Source: Antitrichia curtipendula
Taxonomy: Eukaryota > Streptophyta > Bryopsida > Hypnales > Leucodontaceae
DNA length: 64,000 bases
Reading direction: 5' to 3'
NCBI GenBank assembly: GCA_951230915.1
Contig: OX579634.1
Span: 17,634,725-17,698,724 of the forward strand
Shown piece after piece: positions 44,861 through 57,388 of this stretch. The notes under the pieces were generated by a model, which was not told the DNA's origin, ran no database searches, and saw only the letters and a program-made list of their open reading frames with translations. Within the stretch, counting starts at the first letter, position 1. Every line of letters begins with the position of its first letter. Made by a program: the position numbers and the translations under genes.

Positions 44861-45810
44861 TGGAAGTACCAGTTACAGTGGAACTGTACATGATTCCAGC
44901 TTATCAAAAGAATCATACACAGGTCAGTCGGAGAAAAATATGTCCAGATTCACAACATTTGAAGCTCATGACACGAGACAATGTTATCATGACGGGACGG
45001 TTATTTAAACCTAAAAAGGAAAAGTTTGGGGGAGTTCTGTACACTAATAATGAAAATTGAGGGTTTGCAACACTAATTACAAATTCTAACTCTAAATAGC
45101 AACATCACTGCTAATGTTACCAACACTTAATGTAAGCATGAGCATGATTTGTCAACTAATTGAGAATTAGAGTGAGTTATATGACATGATAAATAACACT
45201 ATAGGTGGGTACCATAACACAAAATTTCAATATTAGTGTAGTAATCATCCAAGAAACATTATTATCATAATCAACTATGAATGTTGGGATGCAATGAATC
45301 TAGATGACTATATTCAAATACCACAATTAGGTACATACCATTGTTTATCAATCAAGCAAGGGTCACTCCTTAATTTCGTATCCTTGAGAAGCAACCCCCA
45401 ATAGTGAATAAAATTGTCTTATATGGCTCCTCAAACCCCCTTCCAATCCTTGAAAAACAGCTAATAACTCCCTCCTTGGTATCTAACCAAGCATAATAGC
45501 TTACGCGCACGGGAAGGACCACTACTCAGTCATCCAATCTAGTATAGAATCACCAATTCCAGAAAAATATGAAACTATGCAGATGCTTCTTGCATTCTTT
45601 CCAAGGTGTGCTATAATATTGAAATCAACAAGGCATGACTTCAAAAAATCTACCCATTCAACCTTGGGCTCTTTTCTAACTTTTGTATATTCTAATCCAC
45701 TACTGTATGTTCTTGGATTTCCCCCAACTTTATTGCAAAATTATCTTTATGTGATTCAAAAAGGAGTTCTAACTTCCCACACTCTCAATAATGCTTGTAC
45801 TTGTGATATA
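44861..45810. other. Stretch without gene
   Basis: Nothing recognised beyond short ORFs. Confidence 0.3.
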
Positions 45811-45920
45811 AATTTGCTCTGTTTAAGGTGATCCTGTGATGACGTGCAAGAAATAAGGCTTGAGATATATACATATACACGAATTTGCTCTGTTAAGGTG
45901 ATCGTATGATGACGTGCAAG
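45811..45920 (+). repeat. Direct repeat, ~40 bp, period ~71 bp
   Basis: AATTTGCTCTGTTTAAGGTG followed by ATCCTGTGATGACGTGCAAG at 45811-45850 recurs with few changes at 45882-45920. Confidence 0.8.
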
Positions 45921-46042
45921 ACCTGACTTGCATCCTGTAAGTTACTATTTCGAAGGGGCATTTTGACAGGAGACCAACACATGTGCGACCTTGTAATTCC
46001 TAAGAGTAGGTCTTCCGTGCATGCGTAACTGCGTAGCTTACT

Positions 46043-46456
46043 TTGGAATCCGCGAGTTGTGGCCATAAAACTACAAAAAGCAGACCTCGACCAAGGCTCC
46101 GTTGGGGTGGAGTGGCCGGGTCCCAACTTGGAGATAACTTCGAAGGTTACGTTACGTCATCTTTTATGATTGGAGTGGAAGCTCAGAAAGCCCACCAGCA
46201 CAAAAGAAGCGGACGGAATTCACACCTGGACTTTACTTTTAACCGGGCTGGCTTTGGTGTGAAGAATCGTCCTCACGCATTGGAACTCACTGTGCCGTGG
46301 TACAAAATCCCAAGCAATGTGGAAGCCTGTGTGCAGACTGGTGTCGGTTTCCCTATGGGCCTACTTTCAATTGATAAATGCTGTTCTACTGCAAAATCTC
46401 CCATCACAGAAGATTCTGGCTCGGGGGACAATTTGGGGCCGGGTAGGTTCCTGTGA
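46043..46456 (+). CDS. Unrecognised ORF, 137 codons, possible gene fragment
   Basis: The longest non-repeat ORF of the window that I cannot assign. Composition is protein-like (Gly, Pro, Trp and Cys present, low in Asn and Ile), with HALELTVPWYKIPSNVEA in the middle. There is no signal peptide, membrane segment or known motif. Its last ~20 codons run into the eroded left end of TTAA copy 8, so the native C-terminus is probably lost. Confidence that it is expressed is low. Confidence 0.25.
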   Translation: MESASCGHKTTKSRPRPRLRWGGVAGSQLGDNFEGYVTSSFMIGVEAQKAHQHKRSGRNSHLDFTFNRAGFGVKNRPHALELTVPWYKIPSNVEACVQTGVGFPMGLLSIDKCCSTAKSPITEDSGSGDNLGPGRFL

Positions 46457-47297
46457 CCTCAATTTGTAGAATTTTTTTGGGGGATTTTTTAAGGTTGTGC
46501 GGTTCTGCGAGAGCTTTGTGGATATATAATTTTTCTTTCAAATGGTGCCTGGGAGAAAAAGTTATGCCAAAAATAGAGTTCGGTCTTCACAAAAAGTCAA
46601 AATAAATTTCTTAAATATTTTTTCCAAAATCTATGTCTTTTTGTGTACATTTGAAGCTTTGATTCATTCTATTTGGACTAATAATGAAAAAGTTATGGAC
46701 AATCTTAGTTTTTCGGGCAATCTAAGCATCTTCTTGAAAAAATAACTTTTAGGATTCATTTTTTAATGTAATTTTTACAATTTTCAGAAAAAAATTGTTA
46801 GACAAGGTTGAATTTGCTTGCTAGAACAATCACACCGTTGGGATTATGGTATTTCAATTTTTTTTTAGAGCTATTAACGATTTAGTTATTCCTTCAATCT
46901 TGAACCTATTTCTACTTAACAATTTTTTAATGAGTGAAAATTTAGTGTTTTTTTCTTGAATTTTTTTTCCTAGATTCTCAACTGAAGTATTCAACATATA
47001 AACTTAAAAAATCAAAATCAGCAATACAAAAAATTTAAGTTGAATAGGTTCAAAGCCCAAAAATCTAGTCAAGCAAGGTGCAAAAAAACTTGTTTTCTTC
47101 ACTTTGAATGCAAATATCTTGCAATCTGTTTGGTCAAAGTTTCTGAAATTTCTTGCATATATTCTCATACTAGTCTAGTATAAGATCCTACGGTTAGATA
47201 TGCAAAAAAAACAATATTTATAGTTTTTTGCTCTTTGCAATAGAAGTGGCAGTTTTGAGTGTGTTTTGATGGAGAAAAGGCCTCGGGGCTTTAGGAG
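46400..47297 (-). mobile_element. TTAA-family element, copy 8 (subfamily B), left end eroded
   Basis: The right end GCTTTAGGAG is followed by TTAA (47298-47301). The body has GGTGCCTGGGAGAAAAAGTTATGCC, GGGCAATCTAAGCATCTTC and GTAGTATAAGATCC-like blocks in subfamily B order. Left, GGCTCGGGGGACAATTTG matches the subterminal part of copy 6, but no clean CCCC/TTAA is seen. Confidence 0.6.
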
Positions 47298-47301
47298 TTA
47301 A

Positions 47302-47840
47302 AATGTACATCTTGAAACATGACTACATGAGAACTTAGGGTTGATTTGGGGTATATTGACAACCCAAAAATTTCAAGACAATCTAGAATCTTCTTTCAAT
47401 TATTAACATCATACTATGAAATTGAAGTGGGTAAATTTTTCCTAGTTTCTTCAGTTATCTCGATCTGGTATGTGACTATTTTTATGTTTTGTGGAAAAAG
47501 TAGATGGAATTGTGAAGACAATATTACAAAATTATAAAGTTTGTTAATTTTATGTTTAAATTTTATTTTGGAAGAAAGTACAGAAAAGATCTTTGTGACC
47601 TACCTACATTTCAAGGTGCTTGTTGTTCAATTAAAACTAAGAAATAACAAAAACTAAGAATGTTCAATAATAAGAACCAAGTTCAAATTGTTGGGATGTT
47701 TTTCTATTTATACTAAAGACAACTCTACTTAGGTTTCCTTTCTAACATGTCCAAACAAGATGACTTCAAAATCTACAACTTGTATACATAGTAGGAATTC
47801 CGAAATCTCTTATTCATCATTTTATTGATTACATTAATTA
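47302..47840. other. Stretch without gene
   Basis: Nothing recognised. Confidence 0.3.
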
Positions 47841-50280
47841 TTGCTCACTGTTGCGCAAATAGTGAGGGGCACCTGTCAAGGAAGTAAGTTACCTCAGCTT
47901 CGTCGACGACCAGAAGAATCACGAACATTCGGTAATACTTGGGTCATGGCAAAAGACACTCCGTCTGAACCGCCACCATGTCAGGAGAGGACATGTTCGA
48001 AACTTCTGACCAGTAATTCTGAAACGCACAAAAAGGCATCAGTGCAGTCTCTTCTCCTCACAACCAGTCGTCTTCGTGCGAGGAAGGATCATCAGCTCTT
48101 GGAGGGCAGCTCGAGTGATGGCGGAGTCTGAGATTGTGAGGTTGTTGCTCACATTTGCAGAGTTTCCTGGACTTCCTGCCATGTCGTATGGAAGGAACGA
48201 GCGGGATGCCGACGACGACCTCACTGGATTCGGAACCGTAGCTTTCAATTTGCGTTATTTTGTTTCTTCAGGTTTAAGAACTTGGGCCTAACCTGACTTG
48301 TGGATTGACATGATCGCCTAATTCTGAATTTTCTAGTTGTTTCTGTGACCACCTTGATTCCGGCCTGGTTAGCACAAGTTCGTCAGCAGCTGGGAGACCT
48401 TTGATCGGTGCTAAACGGGCTGTTTTCAAGGTGGTCTCAAAACGGGACTCGAATTTGCACTAATTGTGGGCAGATATCAGATGTACTGTGGGTATAGGTT
48501 GAGGAACTGCAGGCAGGCTAGAGCCTGGAGGTTTGTGCGTCAGTGTGTGTAGTTCTTGGAGTCCTTACTCAATGACGAGCTAGAATTAGTGCAATCCTGT
48601 GATAGACATGATGACATGATGATGCTCACCTCCAACCTGATTTTGATCGCCACTCTTTGCCTGTTCCATGATGGCAAGGTTTTCTGTCCGATGTAAAGGA
48701 TACAGTTGTGCTCGTCAGGACCAGTCTGTGATTAGTTCTGTGTCCCAGTGCTTAGAGAAGGCCAGCGTTGCTCGACTTTGGGAAATCATTCAAGAATATT
48801 AGTAATAGATGAGTTCTAACAGGGAGAATATTGTCATCATGGTCTCTGGCTCCCGGATTGCCATTCCAGGTTTCTAGTTTCTCAACAGTGCAAATTTGTG
48901 CCACTAATTTCGTTGATGGACGCTTTTTTCTGATCACCTGTTACCCTGCATGATCACCAGTTTCCATGATCTGCCCTTTCCCCGTCCCCCGCGTTCCTAG
49001 AGCAAAATCATGTGGGAAACTTCAGATATGTTCGTAATGAGGGAAACAATTAAGGTTAATTTCGCTATTGTGTACGTGGCGCTGGATGCATGCCTGCACC
49101 AGACTCACTTAATTAGTATTCAAGTGGAAAGTCACTGAAAACATGGAACGATAATGGCAAGAATATGAATGATATTGCTGATTGTACGTGTACCATTCAT
49201 TTCCACTTTCATTATCAAACATTAGATGAGTTGGGATATCAATCAACAACAGTGTACAGAGTAGTAAATGAATTTTTCGGGGTCAGAAAGTTAATAACAA
49301 GAAAGAATGTCAATTTCGTTAAACTAGCGATATTTCACTCCTTTGGCACCTTTCTAGATCTTCGTCCTGGAACATTAATCTATATCAGTCGTAATTTTTA
49401 GAGCTTTGTGTATATTTAAGTCCCCAATTTTTGGTGCATGAATCATGCCAATTTTACGAAATTGGCGATAACAACGCTGATCAAGTGCATGAACTTGTTT
49501 CTCAGGCGAATTTCTTTCGGTTACGTTGTGTGGATATATGATTCACATGCTGCCATGCCTTTCGAAAACTGCTCAAGCGGTGAAATTAAACTGTAGTGAT
49601 CGCCGTACTCGTATGATGTTCGTATTTCGCACTTGATCGGGATTCCATTGAGACCAGTCGAAGGGTCGCAATTAGGAGCCGTTCTTGTATGTGCGACTTG
49701 GAGTTTTTTCGTAACTATTGATTTCAATCTAACAAGCTCCTGCTTGAAAATACAATTTCCGGGCAAGGATTTCCATATGGAGTCCCGGTGAGAGTCTGCA
49801 ACAAGGTTCTCACACCGTCCCAAACACTCAGTCGGCACCGGCCGCACTTCCCTCGCACTTGCGCATGCATTGCTATTGTTTATTGTATCTTTCAACTTTA
49901 GACCAGGCTTTATGCTCTGTACGTTTACCTTTTACATTCACATGCAAGTCTTATCCCCTATAGTCCTATGGTTACATGATAAAAAATTTGATTTCAGTAT
50001 TCGCATCAGAGTGCAGGCGTGCAGCAGATGAGTGCATCATGGAACTCAAGATTTGTCTCATCTGTCATCGTTATTGATGTCGTAATTTGTGGCTACTGGC
50101 AAGATATAATATAGCATGTCACCTTGAAGAGCTAAAGAGTGAAGAGTTCCGTAGCTCTTCCTAAGTTAAGACTACTTCAAGTATAGTCAATTTCGTTGAT
50201 TAAATTCACGTGTTTCCTGCGCCAAAATTTGAGACTTACATCTACACAAAGCTTTTAAAACCAAGAGAGTTATAGACTAG
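47841..50280. other. GC-richer segments with unassigned ORFs
   Basis: Two GC-richer islands (about 47860-49080 and 49480-50100) carry overlapping ORFs on both strands: 47841-48131 (+), 48039-48248 (-) and 49521-49895 (-). None has a recognisable domain. They may be exons of a diverged or broken gene. Confidence 0.25.
48118..48291 (+). CDS. Possible small protein, 57 aa, unrecognised
   Basis: Starts ATGGCGGAG in a good plant initiation context and reads MAESEIVRLLLTFAEFPGLP, then an acidic stretch, RDADDDLTGFG. The start and composition are gene-like. A possible acceptor TTTCTTCAG lies within its 3' half, so the true structure may differ. No family assigned. Confidence 0.2.
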   Translation: MAESEIVRLLLTFAEFPGLPAMSYGRNERDADDDLTGFGTVAFNLRYFVSSGLRTWA

Positions 50281-50287
50281 CGTTCCA

Positions 50288-50527
50288 CAGGAAGATTTCG
50301 TGGCGTTAGCCCCTGGGGCTAAAGTTTAGGGGGGTCTAAATTGCCCCACTTTAGACCCCAAGGCTCAACCCCGCATAAACTTTAGCCTGACCAAGATGGA
50401 CCATTTTGGGGTCTAAAATAGTGTGAAAAAAGAACGCCCAAGATTTTTCAAACACTGTGTAGAAGGGGCTAAAGTGGGGGCTATTCCTCAAAGGATTAGC
50501 CCCGGTTAACGTCATGAAATCTTCCTG
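50288..50527. mobile_element. hAT-like foldback MITE, 240 bp
   Basis: Ends CAGGAAGATTTCGTGGCGTTA and, inverted, CAGGAAGATTTCATGACGTTA differ at two positions. Flanks GCGTTCCA and TGGTTTCA agree at 5 of 8 positions, a plausible decayed 8-bp duplication. The body is unusually rich in GGGGCTAAAGT and GGGTCTAAA motifs in both orientations. Confidence 0.6.
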
Positions 50528-53500
50528 TGGTTTCAGGCTGAGCGCCCAATTCCGCGAATTGAAAGGAATTTGACTTTATGTGCCGTTAATCTGACGTAGC
50601 TTAACATTGAAAAATCTTCCCCAAGACCCGAACGACAGGAAACAAGTGCAGACTGTACGACGTAACCGGGTGTCCGCTTTAGAACAAGCAGCTACGCTGC
50701 CAATGACTCTGTAACACCTGCTAGCTTCTGGAGTATGGACCTACTTATGTAACTGCCTACGCTCCTGTCCATGCAAATCCTACTCCCTTTTAGTTCACAG
50801 CCAACAATCCAAATGCAAAGAGATTCTTAATATTCAACACATATTGAGGAAGCACTCGTCACTGTCGCAACAACCTGGCAACAGGTTCATTTGAACACCT
50901 GGAGTGTGAGCCACCTGGACACACTCAAAACCTCCTGCACAGCAATCCGAATACCGTAAATTCAACTTGAGAGTTATTTTTTGAAGAATAGACCCGAAAG
51001 TGCAATTATATGGCTACATGATGAATTTTTTTATGCAATGGTCTGTGAGAGGCAATTGAACTGACGTACCATGGCGGCTGGCAAAAAGCATGCCAACTGA
51101 CCTATCCCTCAAAAGAGACAGACACAGTTTCCTGCAATTAATTAACCACCCTGGCAAATCAAAATCACCTGATTTGCCCACCAAAATCAATAAAAAAACA
51201 AAAACTTGATACAGATATGGGGATGTATACGAAATACATGTGAGTATGACATATGGAATATAGATGTATGATATATGGAATATAGAGATCTAATACTGAA
51301 TATTGATACGGTATGACATATGGATTAAAAACTGAAAATTGCCAACAATTACACTGATATTCCTGAAATTGACAGTTTTTTGGCAATATTAGCAATGATA
51401 ATTTATTTTTTTTGGATTTGTTAGATCAATTATGTACATCATGAACAATAGTCTTCGGACAAAAATATTGAAATTAAACAGACATTACATGGCTGTGAAA
51501 CATAAATTGAACACATTGTCCAATTCAACAAATATTTCAAATACAAGGACATTAAGATGTAACAATGGTTCATATTGCAACCTATACTCTCTCTACAATG
51601 GCTAATGCTATCCCATGCTCTCAATTCCCAAAAAAGATTCAAATATTGTGGGAACCAACATCATTTGCACGTTTGTCAAAATGTTGTTAATTTAAATTCC
51701 ATAAATGTCAATTTCCTTCAATTTTTGTGTACAACAATCTAAATGATGTATACCAACATGCCAAGGCACAAAAAGTTTTTTCAAAGTTCTAAGAAAACAT
51801 TGGCAAAAGATAAAGTAATTCCAAATCATGTTGAACAAAATTGAGTTTTGACATGGCTAACTTTGAAATTGATTTTCTTTCAAATTACAACTAATTTTTT
51901 CTTCAAACTTCCATCATGACATGTAGTATGTTGCACAACACAACTTTTGTATATCTACTTTTGGATTTTATCCATTGATGCTTATGTTATGGTTGTTTGA
52001 ATGAAATGTTTCAACTTTGTACTTTGTTTCGTCAATCACTATAGGTATGAAGGAACTCCTGTAAATTGTATTATTAAGGTACAAAAAAACTGAAGTTGTA
52101 TTGAGCTACACCAAACCTAAATTAAGGTAGCAACACCCAAAACTGCCAATTTTAGAGGTTTGGACATGATGTCTATTAATAGACATCCAACAAATTATTG
52201 GACCCTACTAGCAAGAGAAAAGTAATTCCAGTGCCCTTTCAAATGTATTTTTTGGACACTATGAATATAAATTGTGAATTTTTAGAGAGCCCACTATAGA
52301 TGCACCTAATATCAACATCAAGGTTTGGTATTGATATTAAGATGTAGTACATCCTTGTAATCATATTTATTTACTTCCCAAGATTTTTCAAAATTTTAGA
52401 GGTAGCGGTTATGGGTACAATGATGCTTATGGGTGCTGCCACCTTACTACAATAACATCAACTGATGTCAATCTTAAAATAAACCTCTGAAGTTATGAAA
52501 GAAAAGTCATTGGATTCTCGTACACTTTCCCTTCTTGACCTAAATTTGATCATCACATTCCTGCTCACCTTGGAAGTTCATTTCTATAATAGAGTTAATC
52601 GTAAAATAAATCTTAGTTTGTGTAATGGATTTTGGTTCTGTGTTTCTTTTAGAAGGTAGTCTGTTCTAAAACCACCCGTCTCCTTCAAATTGTCCTTAAG
52701 GTAGCTGACTTTTTTCTGACCACTTAAGCAATTTATTGTATTTCCAGTATGCATTTGGTGAGGAAAAAAATTCCCCCTTGTGGAAAAATAGTTTTAGGAA
52801 GATTCCAAAATTATTTCTTTCTTTCCCTAAAAACAAAACAATTATGAATTTTTTTGTAAAGATTCTGTTCAACCTCTTCTTGTTATATAGGTCACCGTAT
52901 TTTCAACTACAAACTGATTATAAAATCGACCATGCTTTAACGTAGGTGATAAATGTGGCTTCTAATGTACATCTTGTGATCATTGTATGCTTTCAATGTA
53001 CACCTCCCCGGCATTTGAGCTACGTGAGTTGTCACCTAACCATGTGAGTTGTCATCCTAAACCACAATTGATCGGAAACAAAGCAACCTAACTAGCAAAA
53101 ATAGATGGTTGGTCGGAAAAAAGTTGGCTACCTTATTATTAGTTGGAGAATGGAGATGAGGTGATCCTTAAATAAATCACTTTAGCCATTGAATGAATCA
53201 AGAAAAAATTATTTTTAATTGCAAGAGCCAATCATTGTCTTTGATTTCTTCACGTTTCTTTACAAGTTGCAAGTGGAGCAATTTTGGAAGACAAAATAGG
53301 TGTGCATTTTTCCAAATCTTTGGAAATTTATAAGTAATTAAAAAATACTTGGAAAAATATAAAACCACTTATGTTAAAATTCCACATCTATTTTTCTTTC
53401 TCTGAAAAATGATATAAATATATTTCTATCCACGTAAAACTTGTGAAAAAGGCAAACCAATCCTTAAATGGTCGTTGTAAGAGCACTCTACCTTGCTAAT

Positions 53501-53930
53501 CTTTTGTCATGTGTTTTTCTCAAATTCCAACTCTTAGTCTTTCATTGCACACACTTTACAATTAACTATGATGTTCTTGACACGTTTCTCAATAAGAAAT
53601 GGTAAGTCAAAACCACTTGCAGAACAAACCAAACCAATGCAAAATGTGTAAGGTAAGTATACCTAAATGGCACTCTATCTAAAATCGCACACTAAAGATT
53701 CTTGCCTAAAATATACTCCCATTATTCATGAAAGTCTATGATCACTTTTAGGAACACCTATTTTCAGCACTTTGAAAATTCATAGTTTATTCATAAGGGG
53801 TCCAAAAAATGCATTTAAAGAGAATCTAGAATCCCCTTTTCACTACCAACATGACCCCACAAAAAGCTTTTCAATATAATAAAGGGAACCATGCTGAATT
53901 TCTTATTTGTGCAATTTTAGGTGTAGTTAA
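50528..53930. other. Long stretch without gene
   Basis: Becomes strongly AT-rich from about 51000. Short ORFs only; no transposon ends, RNA genes or repeats recognised. Confidence 0.35.
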
Positions 53931-54369
53931 GGTAAAACAGCCCATTGTGGTCAGAATTTGGAGTCTGCCCTCATGCCATTGCTGAAATTTTTCAAAATTT
54001 TTCCCACACAAAGATAAGTGTGAGAAACAGTGAGAGCAATTGAAATTTTGTTTTTCAAACAAAGTGTGAATTAGTTATGTATTTTTGAAGTGATATTCCC
54101 AACATGGTCTATAGGCTGCCCCATAACCAACAAAAAGTGTATCCAATATGCTCATCTTAATCACCTAAAGTGGTCACAATAATTTTTAATGTGGAATGCC
54201 ATGAAAGGTCACTTCCTAAAATGATTTACACTGGAAAAATTGTGTGTTCCTAATGGGTAATTAATCACTCCATAGGTGTTAGGTTAGATATTGATTGTGG
54301 TCTGAAAAACCATCATGGGGTCATGAGGTGTCCACTATGGGTCATCTTACCATAATGGACTGGTTTACC
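53931..54369. mobile_element. 439-bp element with GGTAAAACAGCCCATT ends, TTAA/TTAC flanks
   Basis: The left end GGTAAAACAGCCCATTGTGG and right end, read inverted, GGTAAACCAGTCCATTATGG match at about 16 of 20 positions. The flanks are TTAA (53927-53930) and TTAC (54370-54373). The ends differ from the CCCCTAAAG family. Possible classes are another TTAA-targeting family or a Harbinger-type element with a 3-bp duplication. Confidence 0.5.
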
Positions 54370-54373
54370 TTAC

Positions 54374-56936
54374 CTTACTTATGCCATGACAGATCATATG
54401 TGTAGTTTCCAATTGCAATCTTGAATTAAGACAGAACAAAATTTATGAACTTCAAAAATTTCAATAAAGATTTTGGACGGCATTTGTGTAGTGACGTTGT
54501 TTTTATTATTATTATCTTATTTTTTTTCATAATTTTTTTTTAATTCTTTGAAATAGACCCAAAATTTTGGATTTTCAAAACATGTCATTTGGGACTAATT
54601 TGACCTTGTCTAGACTGTAGAGCTCTAGCTTTGAGTATTCTTCTATATTCAATTTTTAATCTTGAATGTTAATAAGGCCACAAACAATGTCCCCCTATAC
54701 TAATAGAAAGGTGGTCTTCGGGCACAATGAACAATGTCAAATATACTAATAGAAGGGTGGTCTTCGGGCACAATGAACAATGTCAAAGCATGGTGCCTAA
54801 AGCCTATGGGTATTTGTTTGGTTGAGTGGATCAAATGTAACGGAAGTCTATATCCATATAACTCACTACAAGGCTAGCTAGAAAAACTTTGCATAAGAAA
54901 AATGAACCCAATAATATGGAGAGAGACACAAAGTAGTATATGATAAGCACTGGAGAGTATCCTTTTAGAACCCTACAATGTGTTCCATCCAAAATGCCTA
55001 GTGACATCATCCACTCACTCTAGTATCCTAAATCTTGAAAAAGCCAATCGTTCAATATTTATCCAATTTTCAATGTTGATTTGAAGCCCATCTTCAATTT
55101 CTAGTAACATTTAGGATTCAATTTTTTTTTAAAAACGTATTGTTTTGATTCTTCTATGGCCTTTTGAAAATTTGATTCAATTCAACCCTTTCAAAAGTTC
55201 ATAACTACTAATTCAAAATCAATATCAAGTAAAGCAATGCAATTTCTAGATACCTCAATCTATACTACAACACATAATGAGTCACTTATACAATAAAGAA
55301 TGTTCTCTTTATTAAAAAGACTCTTGTAAAATGCTATATGGAGTTTTCTAAATCCAATTTATAACTTCAAAAGTCCATGGCTCTTTATTTAAAGAAGAGA
55401 CCTTCTAAATAATTACATATTAGTTGCCTTTGCATTCAAGTTGAGATTGTTTGTTCAAATTTATAGCTATAATGGTATAGTGAATTATCTACAATGTGGC
55501 TTGCAATGCATAGGTCTTGCTGAAAAATACACTAACACTTTAAAAGTGGTCCATTCAATTGTGCAAACACATCTATATTAGCACCAAGTTAGTGCCAATG
55601 GGAGGCTTGGGCACCATGCTCTGGCACTATTTATAAGTACCCAAAACCACCCTTTCTACTAATACATGGTACTTCAAAAATCAAATAAAAAATGTGGACA
55701 AATTTTAGATCCCTAAAGAGACTATATTCTAAATTAATCAAGCATTATATGTCGCACATGCAATTTTTAAAGTAGAAAATGCTACATATGGAGTAACCTT
55801 TCCAAAGAAATTAAAGTCGAGATTTGGTGAGGATGTTCCTCTAATAGATTTGCAAGTTTTGGACAAGATTACAAAGTAATTAATAATATATTGTGTAGAA
55901 GTTTGGATAGTAAAGATTCTTTTACAAATTTGAAATTTAATATTCCCTACTATCAAATTTAGGTAGCAACTTCAGCATTTCTCTACCAAATATTCAAAAA
56001 AAAATTTAAAAAAAAGTCTTGAATTGATATTTAATTAATTATAGACTTTCGTGCAATTTATAGACAAAATCCTCATTTTCATGACTCCTAAAAAAGCCAA
56101 AAAATTTCAAATTGCAAGAAATAAAAGAAAAAATGATAACACACACTTCCTTTTTTATAGAAATATGCCAAAAAATCACATACAACCAACACATCAAGAG
56201 GTGCCAATGATCTCTAGAAACGACAAATAGAGATATTGGTAGGCAGCCAACAAATTCAACAACCGATGACGGCCATCTTCAAATAATGCATCTTTATAAA
56301 AAAGAAGTGGTTGTCACTACTAATACGATAAAATTTTTGAAAATCGTGAGCAACATAAAATACTATTAATTACTTCCATTTCAAAAGTAACATGTACAAG
56401 CCCGAAGTCAATATCATAGCTCTTATATAAGGTTGTATTGGCTAGTAGACAAAAGTAAAACTTACAAACTGTACCCTAGATCCTAGACTCTAGACCCTAA
56501 AAATCCTAAATCCTATAAATATAAAGCCCCTTGGAATCTCTAGAATGTAGTCGTTTTAGGCTCCCTCAGAGAAAATCTAATCTGCACGTAGAAAGACCTA
56601 GTAATTACATCTTGATATAACTTCCTATCCGAACATACAATAAACGTGTCGGCCGATGGCCGACATCCAGGAAATGAGTCAATGTTAGTTGACAAGGGGG
56701 TACAGTACGGACTACTGTAGATGCCACTTGAAGACCAAAACAAATGTATCAGCCGGTAGTTGACAAACACCATGGCATTGCTAGGTTAATTATTTCTACT
56801 GTTATCACTTTTGATCCACCATGGATCCAGCAGCTTTAGTTTAGAATCGACAAATATTCAGGCGCCGTTTTTGCTAAAAGCCTTAAGCCTAGTAATGTAT
56901 CGGCCGGCAACCGGCAAGCTCTTTTTAATTGTCAAG
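54374..56936. other. AT-rich stretch without gene
   Basis: Only the short direct duplication at 54696-54787 and a TATTGGCTAGTAG motif at 56436-56448 (shared with the 61063 tandem repeat) were recognised. The part right of 56640 has CGGCCGATGGCCG- and CGGCCGGCAACCGG-type repeats. Confidence 0.35.
54696..54787 (+). repeat. 46-bp tandem duplication
   Basis: Two units, 54696-54741 and 54742-54787, with GGTGGTCTTCGGGCACAATG in each; they differ at about one position. Confidence 0.9.
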
Positions 56937-57388
56937 TTAATCGACCCCATTGTCATCAATATCTCGATCCAACATGGTGCCAGCAGCTTCCAAGTTTGCC
57001 AAAGTTGTAGTAACTGAGGCGTCCGGGATGACATGAGTAGATAGAGGTCCTTTCTTTGCATGAGAAGGCATTTGGTGAGTGAACAGAACAAAACTTGCAT
57101 TAACTACTTGAGGAAGACAGTTTTTTTTGTGCCACTTGTGGGTCCAATACTCCCTTGCAATGATGCTCTTGCTTTCCTTTTTGATTTTCATTGGAGTTCA
57201 CCATTCCACCTTGAAGTTCCATAAGTTGCACCTTCTCTTAGGTCAATACATTCTAGCACTTGTCCAAGCCGAACCGGAAAGTGACTGCCACCAAAGGGTT
57301 GACAAAGAACGAAGTCCCCTTGTAATATGTCCCTATACGGATTGAAGCTCAGCTTTGGTCTGTCTTTTGCAGGACTACAATATGGCAA
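56937..57388 (-). pseudogene. C-terminal part of a DUF7869-like transposon-associated gene
   Basis: Minus-strand frames give GDFVLCQPFGGSHFPVRLGQ, then KESKSIIAREYWTHKWHKKN, then ANLEAAGTMLDRDIDDNGVD before a stop. The order (a small beta-rich module with a WT motif, then an acidic tail) is what I recall at the C-terminus of the plant protein family whose core lies at 59434-61020 on the same strand. A frame change occurs near 57190. Assignment as the tail of that gene is inference from strand, order and family memory. Confidence 0.45.
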
